DNA from: Mixophyes australis | Taxonomy: Eukaryota > Chordata > Amphibia > Anura > Limnodynastidae | Direction of reading: 5' to 3' | Assembly (NCBI GenBank): GCA_036250195.1 | Contig: JAVHZZ010000002.1 | Span: forward strand, 278,028,960-278,092,959 | Length of the DNA stretch: 64,000 nucleotides | Part shown: positions 11,408-22,954 of the stretch, one piece after another | How the letters are laid out: each line of letters begins with the position of its first letter | Position numbering within the stretch: the stretch's first letter is position 1 | Program-made: the position numbers and the translations under genes | Notes under the pieces: model-generated | Seen by the model: the letters and a program-made list of their open reading frames with translations, nothing else | The model's database searches: none | Told to the model about the DNA's origin: nothing

Positions 11408-12760
11408 AGAGAGGGTGTCCAGTGGGATATGACATTTAGTTGCACTGTCCAGACCCCTGTTCTCACCACACTATTTCTAACTGTGTCTCCCTGACAGTTG
11501 ACAACATCATGCTCTCCTCTGTTCCCAATTCCTGCTGCCTTGGTGTCCGCATCAAAACCATCCTCAGCTTCACCCAACACATCCGATCCCTCACGCAGTT
11601 GTCACCTCTTCCTTTGAAACATTGATAGAAAATTCCCCTTCGTCTCTTAGGATGCATCCAAAACTGTTGCTCATTCTCTCATCTCCTACCTTATCAAATG
11701 CAACTTGAATGTAGCAGTTTGGCTAATCTTCCTCTCCCGCTGCTCCTCATCTGCTGCATCACTTTTCAAATCACTCCACCGACTCCAGAATTCAATTCTA
11801 GCAGTTCACCCTCATCTATATAAGCCATCATCAGTGCATTTCCATAATACATTTCTGACCTGGTCACGAGAATCCCCACCTCAAGCTCTCTGTTCTATCT
11901 CTGACATAAGCTTCTCCTTCCATCTAATAACCACCTCTCATTCTGGTCTCCTAGACATCTCCCAAGGAGTTTGCCACTTACTGAGCTCCGTGATAATTCT
12001 GACTAGACACCCCTAAATCCCAATCTTTCAAAGTGCTCTCTTCTATACCACCTCTACTACAACCTACCCTACCCGCTCCTAGAATACTCCCACTACATGT
12101 TCTACCTGCCGCTTCCACTTATGTCCCATTAGCTCCTACTTTCTCTACTTTACTCCTCCCTTTAGGTTGTATGCTCTCACAAGTAAGGCCCTCTCTATCC
12201 TATGCTCATGTCTGCTTCTCCTTTGTCTACTCTGAATGTATTTGTTGTGCCTGAGTCATTAAGGTGAGCAAAGCATAAAAAAAGGAGTAATTTTGCAACT
12301 GGGCAAACCCATGTTGCATTGGAGGGGGAGTTCATTTGAAAATGTGGGGATAGGTTTAGAGTTGGGTTAGGGCATGTCCTAGATCAACTTTAAATTTTAG
12401 TGTAAAAATAAAGCTATCAAGTATTTGTGTGCTACATGAAAAAAATAATAAACTAATTTGTGCCCCTTGCATTGTAACATGGTTTGTCCAGTAGCAAACT
12501 TACTCCTTTTTTTGCTTTACTCTCTTTAATGACTCAGGCCCATTACGTTTAACTTGTATTTATATGATTTTTATGTTTACTTTGTACTTGTATCTGTATA
12601 TTTGCTGCTTATAATTGTATTTAAATGATTCATAGTTGTAATTTGCATTTGTATGACTCATTATTACGTTTAACTGGTAGCTGTGTGATTTGTTTATGGA
12701 CTGGCACTACAGAATTTGTGGCACTTTACAAATAAACAATGATGATGGTGATTAAGCCAA
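11408..12760 (+). mobile_element. L2/CR1-like LINE, 3' fragment
   Basis: Translated pieces on the plus strand (about 11440-12010) match the C-terminal region of L2-clade reverse transcriptase proteins: LGVRIKTILSFTQHI, then SLISYLIKCN and the Leu-rich LHRLQNS segment. The 3' end at 12690-12760 has the widespread amphibian LINE/SINE tail: an imperfect GTGGCACTTTACAAATAAA motif followed by GATGATG repeats. A MITE (12247-12541) interrupts the 3' UTR. Frames are broken throughout. Confidence 0.6.
12247..12541. mobile_element. Foldback MITE
   Basis: About 295 bp with terminal inverted repeats of some 45-50 bp. The left end reads GTGCCTGAGTCATTAAGG and the reverse complement of the right end reads GGGCCTGAGTCATTAAAG; both continue into AAAGCA(T/A)AAAAAAAGGAGTAA. 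Target duplication is unclear. No coding capacity. The superfamily is not decided. Confidence 0.7.
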
Positions 12761-12769
12761 TATTCCACC

Positions 12770-13240
12770 AATGAATCAATTATACTCCTCATAACTGGTC
12801 AGATAATTCTTTGATTAGATAACTTGCTTGCTGCCATGTCTAATTTTCTACCTATAAAAGCTATGTTTTTATAGATCCTGCTGGAATTGCTGCTTTTCTT
12901 GTGTATGATATTAATCTAGATTTTGCTTAACCCGACTGGGCATGCATGACAGGTGGGTGTTAAAAGGATAATTAAAACAAACCACATGGTCCGTAGAAAA
13001 ATGACTTAAATCCCCCAAATGTATCTCACACTCACTATTGAACATACATACCTGTAATCACTAAGATTTAGTTCAAGGGCTAACACTCTTATGAAGTCTT
13101 TAGTTACTCCCTGACTTACCCCCAAAATACAACCATAACCTATATTAATCAGAAGTGCTGTAAACCACATAATCCCCTGCATTGATGAAGCATTATAAAA
13201 ACTAAGCCTATTTGACATATAAAATCTTTAAAATCACAAA
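12770..13240. other. Unassigned intergenic sequence
   Basis: AT-rich, no recognisable gene or repeat. The 70-codon minus-strand open frame at 13218-13006 has no family features. Confidence 0.35.
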
Positions 13241-13330
13241 GTCGGAATTATTTTTTTTAATATTATTATTATCATTTATTTATGAACCGCCACAAAGGGA
13301 CAACAGTACAGTACATGGTAACAGTACACG
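13241..13330 (-). repeat. LINE/SINE tail repeat, antisense
   Basis: Starts with an ATT/ATC microsatellite followed by TTTATTTATGAACCGCCAC, the reverse complement of the (G)GCGx-TTATAAATAAA tail seen several times in this window. Confidence 0.55.
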
Positions 13331-14044
13331 GCATACAGGGCAGTACAAAAACCTTTTTCATGTGAAGTGGCCACACTTGGTTAGCCTGAAAATACAGCAT
13401 GGGGGGAGTTACCTTTCTTTCCTGTGTGGCCTTATGTCCTGTGTGTTAGAACCTGTCTGAACAATGTATAAAGCAAAGTGGGAACCCACAGATTGATGTA
13501 AAATTGCGTTAACTCCCATTCTAGAGAAATATCACATATTGCTGTTAAATTATCTGATGTAATATCTCAGATGTTTTGGAGGCAGCTAGTATCAGTGGGC
13601 TGGGCTACACCCTGCCAACATGTGTCAGAAACTGTTTAAAAAGAGCACTATTGCTCCATGTAATGTTTTATTCTATCTGTACACTTCTGGAAAGATCGCA
13701 GTACCATAAACTGCCGTGTAACTGTCCGTATTAGGGCTACTTGAGCTAATAAAACATCACTGCTTCAAGATCCTGCTTTGATGCCTACTTACCTGCAGCA
13801 ATTACTGTGACCTACAGATTAGACCAATCTAACCCATTATCCGGCTGTTCTCAGGTTGGTACCCAGCATCCAGTACCACCGCTATCTGCTACCTTGAAGC
13901 TCTGGCCAGTGTGATAGGCCAGGGGGATCCATACACAGCAACCCTGATCTAAAAAGGAAGAGGTCAGGGCTACCAGACCAGCTGCCCAGCAAGTGGGTAC
14001 ACTAGCAGCTTGTCACAGGAATATAGGGTGAGGGGATGAGAACT
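13331..14044. other. Possible solo LTR (about 13596-13990)
   Basis: Contains a TTTAAAAAG box (about 13637), an AATAAAA signal (about 13749) in the order expected for U3-R-U5, and moderate GC content unlike the flanks. No second copy or target duplication was seen, so this is only a suggestion. The 13331-13590 part shows nothing. Confidence 0.25.
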
Positions 14045-15345
14045 CTAAGGGGAGAGATGAACAAATGGAAGTAGGAGGGAAAGAAGAGTGAGGGCGCCGT
14101 ATAATATGGTTAGTATAGAAGAATAGTGAAGAGGGTTAGAGGAAGGAAGAGTTAAGTGGAGGAAGGGTAGGCTAACCTCAAAAAGAGGAGTTTTGAGGGA
14201 GAGTTTGAAGTTTAGTAGGCTAGGGAAAAGCCTGATAGAACCATGAAAATCATTCCAGAGAAGGGGGGCAGCATGGGAGAAATATTGAATGCGGGAGTTA
14301 GAGGTTGTGACCAGATAAGAATTGAAGCGGCAGTCATTGGAAGACCGTAGAGGGCGAGGAGGAGTGTGAGTGGAGTTTGGAGAGATAAGGAGCAGTAGAG
14401 TTAGAGAGAGCTTTGTAGGAGATGGTGAGGATGAAGAGTATTCTGAAACAGAGGGGGAGCCAGTATAGTGCTTGACAAAGAGGTAAGGCATATGAGGACT
14501 GGCAGGAAAGGAAGATAAGTCGGGCTGCAGAGTTTAGTATGGACTCAAGAAGAGTGAGATGGGTACAGGAGAGGCTAGTGAGGAGGAGATTGCAGTAATC
14601 AAGGAGGGAGATGATCAGGGATCCTGCCACTTTTATCTCCGCTATATTGCGGAGCTAGAAGTGGCAGGATTGGGCAAGGGATTGTATGTGAGGGACGAAG
14701 GAGAGGGAGGAGTGAAGGGTGACCCCCCAGGCATTGAACTTGGAGTGACTAGGAGATGATGGTATAGCCAATAGTGATGGAGAGGGTGGGAGGGGAGGAG
14801 TCTCTTGAGGGAGGGGAGATTAGTTAAGATTTGACCATATTGAGTTTGAGGAAATGTTGGAACATCCATGAGGAAATGGCAGAGAGACAGCAGGACACCT
14901 TATTGAGGATGGAAGGGGAGAGGATGGGAGAAGAGGGGTAGATTTGGGTGTTATCAGCATAGAGGCAGTACTGGAGGCTGAAGGAGCTGATAAGATCAGT
15001 GAAGAGCTGTACAAAGAAAAGAGCAGAGGGTCTCTTACATGAAGTGGGGAAGGGGTGGAGGAGAAGCCAAAGGTAAAGGCAAAGAATGAATGGTTAGAGA
15101 GATAGGAGTTGAACCAAGAAAGGACAGTGTCAAAAAGCTCAATGGAGCTAAGGGTTTGCAGCAGGAGAGGGTAATCAACTGTATCCAAGGTTGCAGAAAG
15201 GTCCAAGAGGATGAGAAGGCAGTACTGACTTTTAGATTTGGCAGAGGTCATTAGTGACATTAGCTAGGGTGGTTTTTGTGGAGTGGAGAGGGCAAAAACC
15301 AGATTGGAGAGGATTAAGGAGGGAGTTGTTGGAGAATGCTACCAA
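14045..15345 (-). pseudogene. L2-like LINE reverse transcriptase fragment
   Basis: On the minus strand, 15260-14930 holds RT palm motifs: LLDLSATLDTVDY (D-x-FDTVDH-like), LSWFNSYLSN, and, in another frame near 14955, YADNTQIY, where the usual Tyr-Ala-Asp-Asp has its last Asp changed to Asn. Further along, 14630-14334 matches the C-terminal LLDYCNLLLTSL, LNSAARLIFLS and LYWLPLCFRI motifs typical of L2/CR1-clade proteins. Several frame changes separate the parts. Such proteins copy LINE RNA at target sites; this copy is inactive. No 3' tail is seen next to it. Confidence 0.8.
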
Positions 15346-16269
15346 CGTGATTTAATATGCCCAAAAATTACATAGCTATTGAACAAAAATGGTAACAACA
15401 GATTAACAATTAGGAATACAAATATAGATGCAAAACAGTTTGTTTAACATAAAACTGAAAAAAAAACTTGCCAAAACAGAAAAACTACACTTTTTATTTA
15501 ATCTGCTCCTGGGGGAAAAGCTGGAAGGTTTGGACAATTCTCTGTAGCAGACTGATCCCCAGACAATGATTACTTTTAAAAGCATTTCATCACTTTTGTA
15601 AACCTTGTTCTTTCTTGCTCAATCCACCTTTCTCTGTGATACCATATCATAAGTTGTATTGAATGCTAATCAGTTTTACAACAGTTTTCTTGCCTTTTGT
15701 TCAAGAAACTACTTGTTATGGATACCACAAATATATTGGAACTCTGTTCTGGAAAATAGCATAGATATGGCATTAAGTCCACTAAACATGGTAAGAGTTT
15801 CTACACATAAGCATATCAAACATAACTAATTATTGATTCCTTGGAGAGATGCACTATCATTATAGGTTCCTTAGGGAATGTCATTAACACAATTTAGCTG
15901 GCTTATTCCAGTGGTCATAAATTTATGCATATGTATTTTCAAACATAGGTTATGGAAAGTATTTATTTTATCCATTATTTCCCATAAGGAATATACATTG
16001 AACTTGAACCCAAATATGGTCCTTTATAGCAAAAGGAATTTCAAGCTTTTAGGATCTGTGGACTGTGCAATAAAAAAAAAAACACTGACTACCGTTTTGT
16101 TGCAGTAAACATAGGGTTGACTAACTGTCTTTGACAATAGGCATTTAGAATGAGCAATCAAAGCAAGGTGTTATAAAGCAGGTCACTGACACATACATCA
16201 AAATACATTAGCCCTTTATTGTTTACAGTTGGAAACCTTGTTATCTAAAGCTACTTCAGATTTTAGAAT
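15346..16269. other. Unassigned intergenic sequence
   Basis: AT-rich, with scattered short open frames that show no family features. No repeat recognised. Confidence 0.35.
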
Positions 16270-16740
16270 TGGTTATACCACATTAATATTTTATGTTCCT
16301 AATTATTCTAATTAGCCTATAATCACTGATTTATACAAGTATCCCTGAAGAAGCCCAGGATGGGTGAAACACGTAGGTTTATACTGCCATATGTTTGCTA
16401 CACCGATATATTTCTTTCTGTTTGAACACCACAGCTTATGTGACTACTTTGAAATGTCGGAGCACATCATAACAGCTGGAAGCCGGCGAGAACCTATCGT
16501 GCATGCGTGAATTGGACCCAGGACGCAGAACTCTGTTTCCACTGGAGCACCCCTGATGTAAACCGCCCCCGCCATGAGGAGGTAAAGACGGTAGTTTAGT
16601 AGAAAATGCTGAAGTTTGTATATAATATAATAATGTTATGGAGTGTTATATACACAAGTGTTTATAGTGTGTTTTTACATTTATTAAGAAGTGTGAAAAT
16701 TGCATTTTTCATATAAAATTAAACAGCACCACCACCACCT
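16270..16740 (+). mobile_element. Possible Penelope-type terminal segment with hammerhead-like core
   Basis: A hammerhead-like core sits at 16343-16377, followed by about 200 bp of more GC-rich sequence and a (CAC)n stretch at 16725-16740. Amphibian Penelope-like elements carry such cores in their terminal repeats (established knowledge). No coding part is attached here, so assignment to that class is inference. Confidence 0.4.
16343..16377 (+). ncRNA. Hammerhead ribozyme-like motif, degenerate
   Basis: Core box CTGAAGA (canonical CTGATGA, one change) at 16345-16351, a short stem GCCC/GGGT closing a small loop, then the second core box GAAAC at 16366-16370 followed by ACGTAGG. This is the arrangement of the minimal type I hammerhead found in Penelope-like elements. 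The T-to-A change in the first box would be expected to cripple cleavage. Confidence 0.5.
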
Positions 16741-18339
16741 CCATTGTGTTTCCAAATTTAAATGGAAATGACAAATATGTAATGAGAAAATGCAGCTTCA
16801 AATTGATACAATATAGCTGCAATGCTAATGAATTCAACTGGAGCGGTAAATCTGCACACATGGAATCAAAAACAGCTTGCTTGAACTTTTTCTCTGTTTT
16901 GTCATCTGCTCTATTTTGTTACTTTACAATATTGCACTAGTTTATCTACTTCACACCGGTTTTTATGTATGGATGGATGCACCAAAAGTTTTGTTGCACT
17001 ATAAGAAAGTTCAGTGTATACCAGAAAACATATATGAATAGGTACCATACAATAATAAATTGACCCAGTAAATGCCCACCTCTTCCTTACCTGCTTGATG
17101 ACAAACTGCAAAGTGATCCTTGTATCAACAGCTCCACTACTATTCAATATAAAAGCTCAGCCATTCAGAATGGGTTAAGTAAAAAAGTACTGTGACTTAT
17201 CCAAAACTTGACTATAAGCCCATACTCCCAGTCAGCATCAACTATGATCACGGATGGATGCAATAAATATGTATGCTGTGGCTTATTCATGGCATCCTCT
17301 GAATTCACACCTTCGGATAAAACAATGGCAAAAATACATTACACTACCTTATTACGCTAAAGAAATCAAGCACCCCAGACATGGAAACTGTATTATAACT
17401 CTTTGAAGGATCGTTCTTGTTTAGTTTTATTTCCTTAATTTTGAACTATACAATATAGTGCATTATTTACTGTATTTTCAATATCACACAGATCCAAAAT
17501 TTTACATTACGCGACACGACACATTACAGTCAAAGCACAAAACCGACGCAAATAAAGAAATATTTTATTACATTATATATTAAATACTTGTGACTACAAT
17601 AAATTTTCTTTAGGCTGAGGCAATGAAGTTTGAGTGGCCCTGGTGCTGCAGCACTCAGATGAGAAATAGCATGGATTAAATTACATTAAATGAATGTGCT
17701 GCCCATCTGCTCTTCTATTAGTATTATTACTCTGTAGAGCTGCCGATTACTAAGCAAATGGGCAGCAGATATATTATCATTATTTCTGAAGATCCATCCC
17801 TAGGCATTGTCTAAAGTCTAAAGTCAAACCCATCACAATGTATGCTAAATCACCAGTGAGTACTCAATATGGCTGAATACTTTTTTATTATTCGTAATCT
17901 GGCACATTAGTTTGAATTATATATACAGACATTTTTCCTAATTATGTTCCATAGTTTCATCTGTCTAGCTGGTTTCACTTAATGGAGTCCATAACAGAAT
18001 ACAAGGCCGACTGTGACGTCTAATTTTCTGTCCAGTAAGGTAAATAGGCCAAGCAGCCATGCACTAACATAAAAAATTCCTCGGTGATGACTATTTGGCA
18101 AAATTCGCCACAGCTTTGATTTACCAATTAAAAAATAGCAGAAAAGAAAACGGTGTCCAAGGCCAATTTATATTTACCACACCCAACTGCTGAGTGTGTT
18201 GTGCATGGAGGCACAGCAAAACAACCCCTGGAGACCATCCCCATCCCCATCAACCTTTCATTCACACCTGGCATAAAGCTGAAGTCAGGCATGTGTCTGT
18301 CCTCCCAAAGGTGATTCTGCAAGCCTCCTATTACCACTT
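16741..18339. other. Unassigned intergenic sequence
   Basis: No gene and no clear repeat. Small open frames at 16746-16940, 17147-16911 and 18349-18128 show no domain, motif or splice context. Confidence 0.35.
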
Positions 18340-19460
18340 TCTCCTCCACATGAGGTCCTTATAACCATGCCCATGAGAACCAGAGCCCGCACATATTTCG
18401 CCAATCTACCCTAAAGACTCCTTCCAGAGCCTCCTGCACAGCATTCTTAAAATAATCTAGGGCAATGTCCAACAGATGTGTACTATCAGTCCTGTATAGT
18501 CCCACACACATAACACTAATGTACTTGTGTGTATGTTGCTGCTTCCACAGGAGGCAATAAATTAGCTAATAGGTGAGTTGTCTGTTTTCCTCCCCCAGTC
18601 AAAAGCTGCACCCCTTGGTATGATATCACACCATATTGGGGTCATAGAGCGCTAACAGTCTCTCATCCAAACTATAACCCTCTGGATATGTGCCTGACTA
18701 GGTTGTTCCCACCGAGGAGAACCACTATTAAATCAGGCTGATCTGCCTTCTGCTCAGCCTTTGAAAAAGGCCCTTTAATGTCCCCTCAATACATACCTAT
18801 TATACAGCCACATCACATTTAATGCAACCTGTGGAAAACCCATGTGGTGCCTGTATGATTTAGGAGCTGTCCACTTTCCTGCCCAATAGATGTAGGTTTG
18901 GCAATTGATCCATACTTGCCTTAATTATTCCGCTAACTGTGGCTGATGTTGCTGCACCTATTATAAAGGAATGAGTCCTGAATTGTGCCTTGTCCCAACC
19001 CAGCGCGGTCATGTCAATGTGTATGTGAAGACCTCACCCCTTTTGGTCTAGAACCCATGACCAATGACTTGATGACTTGACCAATGCTACCATTCAGACC
19101 ACTGTGTCTGAGTGCCTCCACAGCTGTACTTACCTCCCCCACCTTGGATGTGTGCATCTTGCATTGTCTAACAATATCCTGTTTCTTTGTTAGAAACCTG
19201 TGCCCACGGACTCACTGTATACTGTCACCAGCTCGCTGACCTGAAATGCCACGCTTCAGGCCATAGCAAGAGCCATACTAAATAGCGTAGTCTTCCTCTC
19301 AACCCTACTTACCTGTAGTAACGCAAGTGGATGTGCTTATTGGCCAACCTGTGCCCAAGATCTCCACCGCTAGCAAGCGTCAGTTAATGCTGCTAACTTC
19401 CCAGTCAGTCCCTAGGTGACCAACCTTGCTGGGCGTGGTTGTGCTTATCATTTCCCATAC
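18340..19460 (-). pseudogene. Tyrosine recombinase-SGNH hydrolase retroelement relic (DIRS/Ngaro-like)
   Basis: No long open frame remains, but reading the minus strand piecewise shows two domains in order. Tyrosine recombinase: QVSELV (about 19243-19226; normally RVSELV, so the first catalytic Arg appears changed), a basic CKMHTSKVGE stretch, then FRTHSFIIGAATSA (about 18980-18940), the His-x-x-Arg box with Arg changed to Ile. SGNH hydrolase-like domain: YIYWAGKW and HHMGFP (about 18890-18840), DLIVVLLGGNN (about 18740-18700, block with Gly and Asn) and TDSTHLLDIALDYF (about 18493-18450, the Asp-x-x-His block). Tyrosine-recombinase retrotransposons of the DIRS order integrate through a circular intermediate; SGNH domains are reported in vertebrate Ngaro types (from memory). 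RT and gag parts were not found. A DNA-only element with the same two domains is an alternative. Confidence 0.65.
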
Positions 19461-20179
19461 AAATATGTCCCAAACCCTGTGGCTCACTCTGCATCAGTAA
19501 ATAACTGTGGTGCATGATTAGACCGGACTGCACTAGGCCATAGCTGCACACCATTGAACTGCTGTTTGAAATGCTAGGCATGCTCGATCAAGGTAGTTTT
19601 TGTGCCTGGATTCCCCCTGTGAGGACCGCACATCCTTGTGGGTTCTTCAAAATCACCTAGGCAAATTGTTGCAACCAAAATGCAGTTTATTCCATGGATG
19701 GAAATACAGACATGCAGATATAGAATCACCAGACAGATGCAATTCTTTGCACGTACAGCATACACATGTGACATTAGCCCAGTTACTAGTCACCAATCCA
19801 TGAACACATTTCAGTATTCCCAAACACATGTTATACCACCTTCAATATCGACACGGTGCTGGAGCTAATGGTGGGCAGATTAAGGGCAGTAGCCAGATTG
19901 TGATAGGTGGGAGAAGGTGCCTAGGTGTCTAATGTTAATAGCCCAGTACTTAAGTCTCTTAAACCTTGGGTTTGCACCAACTTTATCCCTTAAGCTGATT
20001 GATCGCAATTGCTGTTGGGTGGATAAACCAGTCTGTGGCCCGCTAGTGACCAATTATGTTGTAGTCCTTTCCCACACTCCCTGGCCACTCTGTCTCTGTG
20101 AGGTGTGATTGGAAAGGGAGGGCAGGTCACTCACTCAATGGTGCTGGCATGGGGTTTTGCAAAGCAATAAATCCATAGT
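19461..20179. other. Possible antisense LTR or promoter-like block
   Basis: On the minus strand an AATAAACTGCATTTTGG signal (about 19690-19674) follows several hundred bases of mixed composition, resembling a U3-R-U5 arrangement. It may be an LTR or the terminal repeat of the adjacent tyrosine recombinase element. Nothing diagnostic was found. Confidence 0.2.
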
Positions 20180-20405
20180 TGGGGAGCAGCATGGGGAAGT
20201 CTTTGAGAAGGGAATGAGAAGGTTATGAGAGCGGAAGAAAAGCAAAAGGTCAGAGGTGGAGTGCAAGTGAAAGGATTTATATAGAGGAGAAGCAGATGAG
20301 GAGCAGGGGGAGAGGAAGATTAGTCTAGCAACGTAATTCAGAATGGATTGTGGAGGGAAAAGGAGGGTGCGGAGAGGCCAGTGATAAGGAGGTTACAGTC
20401 TAGTC
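20180..20405 (-). pseudogene. L2-like LINE fragment
   Basis: The minus-strand translation (CNLLITGLSAPSFSLHNP near 20395-20340) aligns with the C-terminal DYCNLLLTSL region of the copy at 14630-14334 and in the same orientation. Too short to place further. Confidence 0.55.
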
Positions 20406-21780
20406 CATTTTTTTTAGCTCTCATCATTGTATGAAAATAATAGAATTTAACTGAATTTTAGAAGGCTAAAGGGCCGGAAAGACAGATGATGGGCATTTTA
20501 CTGATTACCGCACATTCTCTGTGTTGTGTAAATTAGAACTCATTGTCTTCTGAATAATCATCAATAGATCACTATGAGGACTGCACTGACAAAACTCATG
20601 GTACTTATTTCAAACTTCAAACAAGCCCTGGATGCTCTTGATTATTTTTCTAAGATCTGTTCATCTTCTGATGAATGAGCACAGAATCATTCACCATAGG
20701 CAGCTCTACAACCCTGAGAGCAGGGAACTGCTTTAACTGCAATTAATAAAAAGGTAAAGAAAATGTACTTCCCATTCCAAGAACTGTCAGGGGAGTTGGA
20801 CAGATAGGGGCATTATTAGCCAAGTGTGGGCTGGGTACATGAAAGAGCCTTGAATTGTGCCCACATACAAAACTGAGATTTTGTGTTTTGGGTGGGATGA
20901 CATATTTAGATCAGATTCAAGAAGTGAAAAGAGAGTTTTTGCTCTGACCGTGGTCTGTGGGTGGCTGCACATCCTCTTTTTCCTGCAAAAGCACTTCTGT
21001 AATATACTTTCAAGGTGATGCCTTTTTCTGCCATGCAGCTGCATATTATGTGAATATGCACATTCACATATACATAATTATCCATGTAAAGAAAATGTTA
21101 CAGCAAATGCATGTAGGGTATGAGCACTAAAGCAGCAGTTTTCCTGCCAAGCATATGTTCCCTGCGCCTCCACCAGGAAGAATGGAAGTCTGAAAATTTG
21201 CTTTCCAGCTCTTTAAATATTCAGCTATTTAAACATTTTTTTTGTTAAGCAGGTATTAAATGTTGAGAAAATTTGTAAAATTGCTTTTGTTCCTGTAAGA
21301 CCATTTGTGATGCCGCCAAAGACTATATTGCAAAAACATATTCTGGCTGACAGATAAAAATCCCAGAAACACAGAGTCGCAGTGCTCCATTTTTGGACCA
21401 TAGCACACCATTCTTTCCTCTATATTTAGCACATAGATCCCCAAGTATGCTGTTTATTCACATTATAACTTTAGAAGTCCTATGATGATGGCCTCTAAAT
21501 CTGTATCATTTAATAAAATTGCAGTAAAATCATAGCAACCACTCAAGCACTTGTGTTCATTGTTTAACTTGCACCAGACAGATAGAAACTGTTTGCTTGC
21601 ACCTAAAATGCATGTTGATAAGTGAGTCTTAATGAGTGCGATTAGCATAAGCTGTAGCCGAAAATTATTTCAATTTTAAGATCACTTTACCTACATTTGT
21701 GAAAAGTATTTCACTTAGATGACCAGTCCTACTATTAAATGCTTTTTATTTAATTTCCCATATTTAATCTTCTTTACTGG
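20406..21780. other. Unassigned sequence downstream of BAK1
   Basis: No gene or recognisable repeat. Small open frames at 21044-20787, 21444-21256 and 21648-21463 show no features of real coding sequence. Confidence 0.35.
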
Positions 21781-21890
21781 CTTTAAGCCAATAAAAATTA
21801 CTAATAATCTTTATTTATAAGGTGCCACAAGTTTTCCGCAGCGCCGTACAGAGAACGGACAGCGGACCATACAGGGAAAACAGTACATAA
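21781..21890 (-). repeat. LINE/SINE tail repeat, antisense
   Basis: CTTTATTTATAAGGTGCCAC followed by GCAGCGCCGTACAGAGAA: reverse complement of the common 3' tail with the GCGCTGT...GGCxCxxTATAAATAAA signature. Confidence 0.65.
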
Positions 21891-22855
21891 CAAAAAACAC
21901 TGCATTTACTTTTAGGTTTGGCATGATTTTCACCGTTGTAGTCATAACTTTCAAGACTCCAGTACATAATTTGTTATTGGATCCACATCAGCTGGTATAT
22001 ATGGTAGCACAGAGCAGTTAAAATGTTTTCAGAGAATCCCAACATGTAGTAAATTATATTATTATTATATAATATTATTATATTGTAAAGAACAGTGTAT
22101 ATGGCATAAGACATCATAGGATAGCATACGGTAATATATACCAGCACCAGGGAGAATTTACATGTTTTTATAAACACCAAGAATCTACTGTATTTACTTA
22201 TTTGTATTCCTAATAGTAGAGGGCTCACTGACACATTGTGTAACGGTTAGTTAAACATTCACTGTTATAATACTGTTTAACAACAGAGAATTAAACAAAA
22301 AGGCACCAGAGCACATAGTTTTGTAAAAAGGGGCATTTATTATCAATGATTGCACAAAAGGACTTTTCCTTGAAGAGCTCCAAGATATCCCATAACAGTT
22401 ATCTCTTTATTCCCTGAGACGGTAACGGAAATTTGCATTAATAATGGAAGAGCTACAAATCAAGTAGACCTTGAAGGTGGATGATTGGCATTTTATATAC
22501 TAAAGTGGTGATGCATTCCTGCTGACCAAATATATAGCAATATAGATGTCTGGTTCACATGAATACTAATTTACAATATTTAAAAGGTAAACAGGAAATA
22601 CAATATTTCAGTTTGGATCATACCGAGGACATGTTCTGATTTTACAACATGTGAAATGCCCCTACAGCTCAGGTATAAAACAGAAAGTCTTTTAGGAGTA
22701 AATAACAGACCATATGTGATCTTTGGTGATAAATTCTTCACAGGCTGTATAAGAACTGGACTCACGTTTGCTATGGTCTCAGAATTCATTCACCTCACTC
22801 GCCAATGATGGAGTAACATACTCCAATTTGAACTTTTCAGGGTGCTATGCTATAG
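21891..22855 (-). terminator. BAK1 3' UTR and candidate poly(A) signals
   Basis: Sequence after the BAK1 stop codon. On the minus strand AATAAA hexamers occur at 22411-22406 and 22341-22336, about 450 and 515 bases past the stop, and either could end the transcript. The true site cannot be decided from sequence alone. The remainder down to 21891 is AT-rich with no other feature. Confidence 0.35.
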
Positions 22856-22954
22856 TCAGGACAAACGTTTAATCACAAACTGCAGAATAAGGACAACGCC
22901 CAACGCCATGAGTACTTTTTTGACGCTGTCATCTGTCAGTTTAAGAACAGCAGC
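22856..22954 (-). CDS. BAK1 last coding exon (membrane anchor)
   Basis: 33 codons including TGA (22858-22856). The acceptor reads TTCTATCCAG just before GCTGCTG. It encodes a short polar lead ([10 protein letters not shown]) and a 19-residue hydrophobic segment ending KRLS, the tail anchor. The start is phase 0, matching the donor at 36107. Confidence 0.93.
   Translation of the reverse strand, partial: AAVLKLTDDSVKKVLMALGVVLILQFVIKRLS

Noticed and set aside
22856..22954. BAX or BOK instead of BAK1
   Set aside because: The C-terminal anchor ([14 protein letters not shown]) and the RQGGW junction match BAK; BAX and BOK have different tails and BH3 contexts.
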